From contig KE647339.1 of assembly GCA_000447185.1 (NCBI GenBank), forward strand, positions 63,626-127,625: DNA of 64,000 nt. The letters are read 5' to 3'. The first letter of the stretch is position 1, and each line of letters opens with the position of its first letter. Below, piece after piece: positions 50,572 through 58,850 of this stretch. The DNA comes from Vairimorpha apis BRL 01 (taxonomy: Eukaryota; Microsporidia; Nosematidae). The position numbers were made by a program, and so were the translations under genes. The notes below the pieces were generated by a model that did no database searches, was not told where the DNA came from, and saw only the letters and a list, made by a program, of their open reading frames with translations.

Positions 50572-51076
50572 CATTGAGCTTTTATTAGGGAAAATCCTTA
50601 GAACCTACTCAGTTAAACTGATAGTGGTTAATAAATTAATAGAAATAAGAGTCGATACTACAATAAAAACAGATATCAAAATTAAATATAATAAACTTGA
50701 TATTGTAGTAATAGATAAGAAATCTAAAGAGATTCTTATAGTTGAAATAAGGGTAAAATCTATCGACAGCCTTCAACAAGAAGAGACAGAAAAATTAAAA
50801 AAATACGATCTGTTAGCTAATGAGTTAGGATTAATACATGGGTGTAAAACAAGGATAATTCCATATGTGCTAACATGGGATGGTATAGTCACTAAATACC
50901 ACGCAAAATACAGAAAGGCGCTAGAAATCTCGGACCGAATCAAAGCGTATATCCAATCAGTTACTCTAAAGAAAACTTTAGAGAGTGTGTCGTTGGAGTA
51001 CAAAATAGGAGAAGACTTAATATTAGTGGAGAGCGAGAGGAACGAAAACGTACATCTAAGTGAACTCGTTTTATAA
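50570..51076 (+). pseudogene. REL endonuclease and C-terminus of K2
   Basis: About 168 open codons, one base out of frame with the preceding knuckle. 'NIELLLGKILRTYSVKLIVV' corresponds to 'KKTNKIRSHSVQ' of copy I, showing that the reading starts before the Met at 50,624. The core is 'KLDIVVIDKKSKEILIVEI', then 'SLQQEETEKLKKYDLLANEL', 'CKTRIIPYVLTWDGIVTKYH' and 'TLESVSLEYKIGEDLILVES', ending 'NENVHLSELVL'. Asp and Glu of the nuclease pattern are kept; Pro of PD is Leu. This is the only copy with an undamaged C-terminal tail. Confidence 0.85.
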
Positions 51077-51125
51077 GGAAGCGAAAAATAATAAAATAAT
51101 GAAATAACCCTTAAATAAATAAGTT

Positions 51126-51140
51126 TGTCATAGAGATGAT
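51126..51140. repeat. Target-site duplication of K2, right copy (15 bp)
   Basis: TGTCATAGAGATGAT, identical to 50,189-50,203. Confidence 0.9.
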
Positions 51141-52010
51141 AAAAAATATTAATATAAAATAAACTTATTTTTTACTCTTAATATATTAAAAAATATCGTA
51201 TTTTACTACAATTATATATGAAATAAATATGTTTTGAGTAGTAATAACTATGAAATCTAAATATGAATTTAAAATAAAAATAAGTTTAAACGAATATCAT
51301 AATTTTTATTATTTTTAAAATATATCTTTCATGTGTTCTGGCAAAATACACATATTTATTTAAAAAAATCAAAGTGAATAATTCTTAAATAATATTTATT
51401 ATTATGAAAGTTTTTTACGTAAAAAAACTTTATTTTATGATATATTTTATGAACAATTTTGATTAATTTTTTATGATAAACTTTTTTAGTAATAAACAAA
51501 ATTTATGTATTTATTATTGCAAAACTATAAATTATTTTTATAATATTTAAATGTAATTTTCAATAAAATATAAATGTTTAAAGTTAAAATCGTATTTACA
51601 ATATATGATTTAAGTATATACATATTAATAAATTTAAATGTTTAATTATTTACGATGTATACTTTAAACTTTATCCTAAGTGTATTACATAATATTTATA
51701 TTTTATAGTTTTTATATAACTTAATCATGATTTTAAATATCAATGAACACAGAAACATAATAAGATGAAATTTTTTTGAAAATAAAAAATTTATTAAAAA
51801 TAATTTTGATTCAAATTTTTATTTATTTAAATTAGTTTAATATGTGCAATTGTAAATAATTATTAATATACAAATGCTAGTAAACATTTATTTTTTAAAA
51901 ATAAATTTTAAGATAATTGTACAACAATAATGTTTTTATTCGATTTTACAAAATTAATTAAATATATTTATTTGGGTACTTGTTGTAAAAATAATTTTAA
52001 TATCATCACA
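51141..52010. other. A+T-rich DNA without recognisable gene
   Basis: Low-complexity spacer. Nothing recognised. Confidence 0.6.
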
Positions 52011-52031
52011 AGTAGATATAGAGCGACATTG

Positions 52032-52226
52032 TCACAGATTTAGTTTCTCTAATTCTTTCTTTTTAATCACCCGTTCATTTTCATTAATGTGTTCGCCTCT
52101 TCGGGCTTTCATAGAAATACTCTTTAGGGTCATTTTAACCACTCTGGATAGAACATATGACGTCGTTCGGCTGTCTATATTTAACTCGTCCTTATATTGT
52201 TTATAGAAGTTGATATCATCTCCCAT
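52032..52226 (-). pseudogene. C-terminal tail of copy J
   Basis: 64 open codons ending at the native stop: 'TTSYVLSRVVKMTLKSISMK' then 'ARRGEHINENERVIKKKELE'. It matches 'VTLKKTLESVSLEYKIGED' of K2 and gives the C-terminal boundary of this subfamily. Confidence 0.8.
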
Positions 52227-52239
52227 TTTATAACATATG

Positions 52240-52690
52240 TTATTTGTCTCGTTTTATACCTATGCATTGCGTCACAGTGATTAGCAAGCAGATCATACCA
52301 ATGATTATTTTCTTTTCCACTGCTCGCAAGTTATTGAAACTGGTTATTCCTACTTCAACAATTAATATTTCTTTCTTAAACTTTTCCATGATTACTCGTC
52401 TTGTTTTTTATATTTTACTTTGATACGGTTGTGATATCCTAGTATATACTCAAATTTCTAAACGTTTATTTGATATAAATTTCTGTAAGGAGTGATTTCT
52501 TATCTTTTTAGATTTACTAAGGCCATAATTGAGTAAAAGTAAAGATGTATTCAATTAAAAGCTTCATTGTGTCTCCTTATGTGTCGTGTGACAACTTTCT
52601 GTCACACTGTGTATCCATATAGTCTACAGACTTTATTTGTCTTTACAATGAGGACATTTAAGACCTTTCTCTAGAAAACTGTTTCTGTCT
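52240..52690 (-). pseudogene. Zinc knuckle and REL endonuclease of copy J
   Basis: Knuckle pieces 'PHCKDK' and 'VDYMDTQCDRKLSHD' (about 52,575-52,655) are split by a stop and frameshifts. 'NYGLSKSKKIRNHSLQKFIS' (about 52,460-52,520) is the HSVQ connector, here HSLQ. The nuclease shows 'KKEILIVEVGITSFNNLRAV' (about 52,320-52,385), keeping the Glu, but the PD half is not legible. Confidence 0.7.
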
Positions 52691-53170
52691 TGGAATGCAC
52701 ATAAAGCATCTTCCTCTCGAGGTTGAATGCTTCCATGCTTAAGCTAAGCTGATGATTCCTTAATATATATCAAGGATCAATTTTTATCCTGTACAGTTTT
52801 GAGTAATTTATTTTTTTTGATACTTCACTGTACATGTATGATTTTTAGCTTCTTAAAAGGAATTTGGATGTAATTTAGTAATTGAGATTGTACTTACACT
52901 TAATAAACCCATCTATTTTTTAGAGATAAGTATATCCATTACTCTCGGTAAATAGAATGGCTTTTCTTCGAAAAAGAATTTCTTGGTTATATTTAAAGTG
53001 TTTTTGTGTTAGAGGAGCATACGCTCGTCATTAATATCAACAATATTAAGTCCTCTTCCAGATTCATTCCTTGACAAGTACAACCTCTCCTTAGAAGCTG
53101 GCTGTTGATGTATATGATATTTTATAAGGATAAAGCGGATACCATTATCTATTTTTTTAAACTGGTCTGG

Positions 53171-53410
53171 TTATATTTTGACAATTCCTACAAAATAATT
53201 GATCTGAGAGATCGCGAATTCGTTCACTGCTCGTATCGAAATTTTTACATTTAACCTAGTTTTACATAAAGCTTTGACACTGAACTCAATGAACTTTACT
53301 ATTTTTTCAACAGTATCAGTATCGTCTATATTTTTGCCAATCTTGCTTTCTATAATACCAAGATACTTGTATCCTTCATGTGATGCTAAAAGTTTAGCAT
53401 TATCCAACAA
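53171..53410 (-). pseudogene. RT thumb fragment of copy J
   Basis: 79 open codons: 'AKLLASHEGYKYLGIIESKI', '...TVEKIVKFIEFSVKAL' and 'ISIRAVNEFAISQINYFVGI'. After a stop the text continues with 'RFILIKYHIHQQPASKERLY' and 'LSRNESGRGLNIVDIN'. The same order of blocks occurs in H1 and I. The Met is not a true start. Confidence 0.8.
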
Positions 53411-53469
53411 ATTACTGAATTAGTAGCGGATTTCTCTGTATTCATTTCTAGTCCACAGCTTTTAAATTC

Positions 53470-54300
53470 CTTTGTTTCGTTAATCATTAATTTTTAGATC
53501 TCTTCAGACTTGAAAAATCGCTTTGATAGTCAATGAATAGAAGTTGATTACAGGCTTAATTGCCATCATCAAGTTTAATTTCAATCTTCGAGTAAACGTC
53601 GTTGAGGATTTACTATAGCATTCCATAAATGTAACGAAAAGCAAGGAGAGTGCTGTGCCCTTGTAAATTTCTCTTTAAATTTTTTTAATAAGTATAACGT
53701 TATTAGATTTTATATCTAGGTTTCATTTAAAAGTAATCAGTTTCAAAAGTTTACTTCTAAACCAGGTAATTTTAATTGTTCCATGCATTTATGTAAGAAT
53801 GTGAAAAACATGAGTCAAACGCCTTCTTAACATCAATTCATACAGTTTCCAAATCAAACTTATTGGCTTTATTAACATAATGTTAATCAACATCTGTTCT
53901 TTAGCACGCAACACTCTCTTTATCATTCCCATATGTTTTCTCAGATAAAACCTCTTACTTCAACCATAAGATGCATCACTGCAGTGACACACTTAATTGT
54001 CAATTTAGACATGCAAGTTATAAGTTTAAAAACTTTGTCATACTGTACCATTCCCTTCGGTATCAAGTAATATATACCTCTAAAGAACTATTCCTTTAGT
54101 TGTTTATCATCTAAACATACCTCTTTAACGGTAGTGTACAAATCTTTATGGATTGACGTCATTCTCGTAATTTAAAAATTGAAAATCCTCTTAGGTCCAA
54201 TTGCTTTCCAGAATGCACGTTATTTAATAATTTCATATATAGAAAACTATTTTTATCGCCATTGATTCAATATTTCAAATACATATTCGTTTAAGAGACT
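53470..54300 (-). pseudogene. RT core of copy J
   Basis: Motif A is unusually clear, 'V*IDVKKAFDS' (about 53,795-53,840): the Trp codon has become TGA but IDVKKAFDS is intact. 'RAKEQMLINIM' (about 53,880-53,915) precedes it. Motif B has degraded to 'IYKGTALSLLFVTFMECYS' (about 53,610-53,670; QGDSLSP has become KGTALS). Motif C reads 'NQLLFIDYQSDF' (about 53,510-53,550), so the second Asp of FIDD is Tyr. The motif B and C changes each argue against activity. Confidence 0.75.
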
Positions 54301-55300
54301 TTCATCCACTTCTTCACCTTTAAGTTTTCACATTTTCACATTTTTGACCATGTAGTCCTGATACCTCAAGTGAATCATCATTGATAGCCTTGACTTTATC
54401 AACGGAACCTCTGTAAAATCTTTCCTGTTAAAGTTCAAATTTTGCATTTTCCCTTTTAAAAGTTTTTTTTCATATAATACTGAACGTATCCTCGTAAACT
54501 GTTGATCTGTAAAACGATTTGGAAATTACTTTCAAAAGATATTTTGGGACATTTATTATAAGACCATATAATCTCGTAATTAGTCTCGCATCCTTAAAAT
54601 ATTTCTCTTTTACAAAAGCGTTATCATCTTTTTATTAGACAACAAGGCTACTTTGGCGTTAAGCTCGACTATCTTTTTATTATACTATCTTGTCATGTAC
54701 TTTTTAGTGACTTTTTTCACTATAAAGCTTTTGTATGATAGCTGTACAAAATGCAAAATTATTGCAGTATCCGTCATGTTCTTCATGGGATAGGTTATTA
54801 AAAAATCTCAAACCACTTTGTTTACATCTCAATTTTTTAGATCTACCTTCATATAGATGCCTTTTGGTATATTTTAATTTGTAATTATATCTTTAAAGCG
54901 TTGCTTTTAAGTATTCAGAATCTCTGTTTTTACTCTAATGTTTAATGTAGACTTTTGTAATGAGGTAAAGAAAGACGTCTTTTAATGATTTAACTCGTTT
55001 TCAACCATCTCTACATAAAACTTTTTATGCTCATAGTTTTCCTTGATGCAGAAAAGAGAGCCGCTTTGGCTATTTGTTTAAACAAAATATCTGAGATTTT
55101 CATCTGATACTTATCACAATAATAAGAAATTTATCTTATCCTGCCCCCTCTAGACATCTGTCTTCGTATAATTCTAAAACATTTTCTGGCAGTCTTTTAC
55201 AGACGCTTGCAAATCACTAAGAATTAAAATCAAGTGAATCCAACATTTAGAAATTATCGAAACCATGATGATACCATTGTTTCCTATATCTTTTTGTGAA

Positions 55301-55494
55301 TTGTTTCTGTACTAAAATGCTGTATTTGTTTTAAATTTAATCATTCATCTTTTTCTTTTTCGTTTTTACCACATTTATTTAATTATAAATATCATTTTAT
55401 TTTAAAATACTTTTTAAAAACTATATTTTTTTATTAACATTTGTAATAGAACTTAAGATATTTATTGAGTTATTCCTTATTGTCTATTCTTTAT
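55301..55494. other. Spacer between J and I, with 3' end of copy I
   Basis: A+T-rich. The high-coordinate part is the 3' untranslated end of copy I: on the minus strand it reads AATAAGGAATAACTCAATAAA, which recalls the K2 3' end AATAACCCTTAAATAAATAA. Confidence 0.55.
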
Positions 55495-55859
55495 TCAACT
55501 GGCCTCATGTTCAGGTACACTACTTATTTTATGGTATTTCTTAATCTCACCTTTATTACCACCTGTGAGATCTTCAGGATCTAATATTTCGCTCCGTTTT
55601 TATTATTAGGGACCATTATTTTCCCTTCCATATATTTATAATTAGATTCATCTAACTTCTCCATTTGTCGCTCAACCTCTTCTTCTCCAGCATCATTCTG
55701 GTCATGTCCTCAAATTCTTTCAAGATAGATGGTTAAATACGTTTTCTTCATCAATAATGACTAGATATATGCTTCTAAGGATGTTTGTATTCTTAGCTGC
55801 TTGATGTATCTTTTATGATATGTCGTTACTACAACGTCCCATGTCATTACATAAGAGAT

Positions 55860-56290
55860 AATTTTTGTCTTAGATTTATAAATTAAACCTACTCATTAGC
55901 AAGAATATCGTACTTTTTTAATTTTTCATTGATACAATAGTAAAAAGATCTTGTTTATTAATATCGACTTTGACAATTAAATTTTTCTTGTTTTCTTATC
56001 TAAGACAAAAATATCAGGCTTGTTAAAGTTTACCTTAATATCTGTTGATATCCTTGTATCCAATAGTATTTCGGTCATTGTCATTAAACATACACTAATT
56101 GTACAGAGTGGGACCTAATTTTATTAGTCTTTTTTAAACCATATTTTTTACATAGTAAGAGATGTGTGCATTTAACTACCTTGTTGTGTCTTCTCGTATA
56201 ATCAAATGATAACGTTCGATCACACTTAGTAGCTAGATAATCCATCGTCTTTCTATGAGATCTACTGTGAGGATATTGTCCTTCCTAACG
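55860..56290 (-). pseudogene. Zinc knuckle and REL endonuclease of copy I
   Basis: The knuckle reads 'LATKCDRTLSFDYTRRHNKV' then 'VKCTHLLLCKKYGLKKTNKI' and 'RSHSVQ' (about 56,250-56,095). The nuclease reads 'DIKVNFNKPDIFVLDKKTRK', then after a one-base shift 'LIVKVDINKQDLFTIV' (about 56,040-55,945). PD is intact, but the Glu that should follow (IVEV) is Lys, so it would be catalytically dead. 'KYDILANE' and 'MTWDVVVTTYHKRYIKQLRI' continue toward the tail. Confidence 0.78.
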
Positions 56291-56462
56291 ACAGAATATG
56301 TTCCTATGCTACAAGAAGCAATATGTTGCTTCAGATCTTGTCTGATTATTTTCCTTCACTAGCAATGTTGAAGAGTCCTTATGCTCACTAATTCGTGGTC
56401 TTAGCTTTAAACAACTTTCCGTGATTGGTTCGTTTTTTAATCTTGTTGTTAAGCATAACACG

Positions 56463-56879
56463 TTAGGCTACTATTAGCATTCTTGTAGTGACTATACCTG
56501 AAAGTTCATACTTGTTCCATAGGTACCCTATTATTTGTGAAAGGTGAGATTTGTTATTTTCTTCCTCTTTCAGTATTACAGCACGCCTAAGAGAGCTATT
56601 TCTAAATTCACTAAGAGAGTTATACTTGTTAAGTAACATGTTTTCACTCCTGTTCTCAACGCAAGCAAGGCCCCTGCGTATTTTACTCCTTGGCAGATAT
56701 ATCTCCTTACAGGCTGGTTGTAAGTGGATATGATGCTTTATAAGCACCTGGCGAATTTCAAAATTGTGTTTTTTATGTTCTTCTAGTTCTAATTTCAGAA
56801 GACCCACATGATAATTGATAACCGAGATTGCATGCTTGTTGATGGCTCTTATCATATTGATACCATTCAACTTAGTCAT
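56463..56879 (-). pseudogene. RT thumb and connection of copy I
   Basis: The longest intact stretch of this family in the window apart from K2, 138 codons: 'INMIRAINKHAISVINYHVG', 'FEIRQVLIKHHIHLQPACKE', 'IYLPRSKIRRGLACVENRSE' and 'NMLLNKYNSLSEFRNSSLRR'. The first Met is internal, since 'KILKLVERLC' precedes it in the same alignment. It ends by frameshift before the 'HGKLFKAKTTN' connector. Confidence 0.85.
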
Positions 56880-57079
56880 GCAGAGTCTTTCGACTAATTT
56901 GAGAATCTTGTCTTTACCTTTATAAATGTCTCGACTTTGATTACACTAGAAGAGTCCTCAATGATACTTAAATATTTGTAGCCTTGAGAACTTTCTATTA
57001 TAACAGCATCCTCTTCAAACCCAATGCAAATATTCGCAGATTTTTCCCGATTGACCTTAGTTCAGTTGTTTTAAAAAGT

Positions 57080-57850
57080 TTTTTGTCTTTATCATGAATA
57101 TAAGATTATCTTGGTTTTCTTCCAAGAGCTTAAGATCATCAATAAATAAAAGATAATTTGTGACGAAAGACTGAGAGTCTATTTGTACATCTTTTTTGAA
57201 TACTTTAAGTAAAGTTTCATGTTAAATGGATTCATACATAAGACAAACAAAAGAGAGACAAAGAGTACCCTTGTAATATTTCCTTTTTAATCTTTTTTTC
57301 CAAGATCGTTTCTGATCCTGACCTTATCTCGATGTGCCACTGTTTTACTGTGGCTCGTAAAAATTCTACTATCTATCGAGGGAGATTTAACGACTCTATG
57401 CAGGATAAAAGATAAATATAGTATAATGAATCGTAAGCCTTCTTTACATAAATCCACATAGTTTTAAATAGGTTTCTATTCTCCTTATTGATGGCTATGT
57501 TCAACAAAGCTTGTTCCTTAGCTCTTTGAACTAATCGCACTGTTTTAATCTAGTTCTCTGTTAGCAATCCTCTACTCTCTACAATCAATTGCATAACTTT
57601 AGTAGTACATTTGATTATGAGTTTATAGAGGTTCTACATGCAAGTGATAGGTCTGTAATCACTACCACGTGTCGACGTACCTTTTGGAATCAAGTGTTTA
57701 ATTCCTTTTTAGAACCAGCTTTCGATTGTTTTTCAACTTTACATACTTCTTGATAAAAAAGTTGTAGATACCATTACATCCAGATGCTTTCCAGTTCGGG
57801 AGATATTTAATAATATCTTGGAATTCAGCGTATGCTGGGAAAATAATTTG
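57080..57850 (-). pseudogene. RT core of copy I
   Basis: 'GSDYRPITCM*NLYKLIIKC' followed by 'TTKVMQLIVESRGLLTEN' (about 57,550-57,670), 'LVQRAKEQALLNIAINKENR' (about 57,475-57,535), motif A 'TMWIYVKKAYDSLYY' (about 57,415-57,460), motif B 'EILQGYSLSLFCLSYV' (about 57,230-57,285) and motif C 'NYLLFIDDLKLL' (about 57,125-57,160). Motif A Asp is Tyr (WIDVK has become WIYVK) and motif B QGDS is QGYS; motif C is intact. The enzyme is dead but the fold signature is unmistakable. Confidence 0.85.
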
Positions 57851-58543
57851 CTCTTTAGATTCAGGAAGGTAGTTAAGAGATACTCACTAAATAACTTGCC
57901 CTTATTAGTGTAGTATTATTTGTTTTACATAGTAGACCAAAACGATTTTATCTCTTCTTTTTATATCGTTTGGTCAATTTTTTGAGCTTCTCCAAGTTGT
58001 CTATAGAAATTACTTCTATATAACTCGAAGCTTTGATTGTGTTGTCTATACTCTTTACGTTTTGGCTAACCTACAACTTCTTAGTATAGACTGCAAGCTT
58101 TTGAGAAGACGGCTATAGCTTTAGATATATCATGATGTAAGCAAAGTTTGAGGTTTAACTCACGCATAATCTTCCAGGCTTTAACTTTTTCTTTGACTGA
58201 AAGCTTTCCAAGGTTTTTACCTTACTAAGAAGTTCTACCTTAGCATTAATTGATTCAATCTTTTTCAAGATACTTTCTTTCCATACCGATGGTTTCACCT
58301 CTTTTCTGGTGACATCCTGATATCAACTTTGGGCCGCCTGTAATACTCGCACTATATCCGTCATATTACAGGAAGGGTGTTTATCAATGTAGAATCCCAC
58401 TGACTTGATCACTGCTTCAAGTCTAAGGATGTCAATTTTCAAGGATGGAATTTTCCTTGCATTTTCCATATCTTCGACCTTTACTTTCTTCAGAGATGAT
58501 ATTTTTTCCCCAAATATTTTCAGGGTTTGTATGTAAATTTCAC

Positions 58544-58832
58544 CTATAAATATGCTACTCTCCTACACAAATTCGTTGACTGTTTTCCATTACTGGTTGT
58601 AAGGACTTTCTGCGCTCTACTCTTAAATTCTTGAGTATCTACGTTAGTACTAAACATAGCATTGAAAACATCACTAGCCTTGTTCAACACCTCTTGGCAT
58701 TTTACCGAATCTTGTAATGACTGATAGAAGCGCTTGTTGAGGCCACTCTTTCTCACTAAAATTCACACTTTCCAAATGTGTTGTTAGCGATACAGAGGTG
58801 GAGGTAGTGGATACATTTACATCTTCTGCCAT
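58544..58832 (-). pseudogene. N-terminal region of copy I
   Basis: Starts 'MAEDVNVSTTSTSVSLTTHL' and continues 'ESVNF', then changes frame within about 20 codons to 'MRKSGLNKRFYQSLQDSVKC' and 'QEVLNKASDVFNAMFSTNVD', ending '...NLCRRVAYL'. The start at 58,832 is supported by the matching start of H1 ('MANIDVEST') and the similar Ser/Thr-rich text in H2. No known domain is visible. Confidence 0.75.
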
Positions 58833-58850
58833 ACTATTCCGATTGACACT

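Larger units (their letters stand above)
50204..51125 (+). mobile_element. Young 5'-truncated non-LTR retrotransposon, copy K2
   Basis: A 922-bp insertion bracketed by a perfect 15-bp direct repeat, the classic outcome of target-primed reverse transcription. It is open from its first base and carries the end of the RT connection, the zinc knuckle, the REL endonuclease, the C-terminal tail to a stop at 51,076, and a 49-base 3' untranslated end finishing CTTAAATAAATAAGTT, with no long poly(A). A single frame break separates knuckle from nuclease. It is the least decayed non-LTR copy in the window. Being truncated, it cannot have mobilised itself; the source element must have lain elsewhere. Confidence 0.92.
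52032..55300 (-). mobile_element. Nearly full-length non-LTR retrotransposon, copy J
   Basis: About 3.3 kb on the minus strand with many stops. The N-terminal end is near 55,290: 'SDLQASVKDCQKMF' (about 55,160-55,210) matches 'QSLQDSVKCQEVLNK' of copy I. RT core (about 54,300-53,470), thumb (53,410-53,171), connector, zinc knuckle, HSLQ motif, nuclease and C-terminal tail follow in order to a stop at 52,034-52,032. It lies head-to-tail with copy I only about 200 bases away. J and I differ enough at every block to be separate insertions rather than a recent tandem duplication. Confidence 0.82.
55495..58832 (-). mobile_element. Nearly full-length non-LTR retrotransposon, copy I
   Basis: The most complete copy: about 3.34 kb from ATG at 58,832 to a stop at 55,495, minus strand. 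Order: N-terminal region, 'YRQHNQSFELYRSNFYRQLG', RT core (about 57,850-57,080), thumb and connection (56,879-56,463), zinc knuckle, HSVQ, REL endonuclease, C-terminal tail. Long stretches remain open, but frameshifts and stops interrupt all domains, and motif A Asp and nuclease Glu are lost. Roughly 1,100 codons is the length expected of single-ORF R2/R4-type elements. It is the best reference for aligning the older relics in this window. Confidence 0.88.

Noticed and set aside
50773..51003. 76-codon minus-strand open frame
   Set aside because: Antisense shadow of the K2 endonuclease and C-terminus.
22080..53845. Genetic code with TGA read as tryptophan
   Set aside because: TGA replaces Trp in two copies, but TAA does so in another, and H1 and I use TGG. 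Decay explains it.
56551..56733. 60-codon plus-strand open frame
   Set aside because: Antisense shadow of the copy I RT connection.
52032..58832. Copies J and I as one recent tandem duplication
   Set aside because: Their aligned blocks differ throughout (thumb, motifs B and C, HSLQ versus HSVQ), so they are old, separate insertions or a very ancient duplication.
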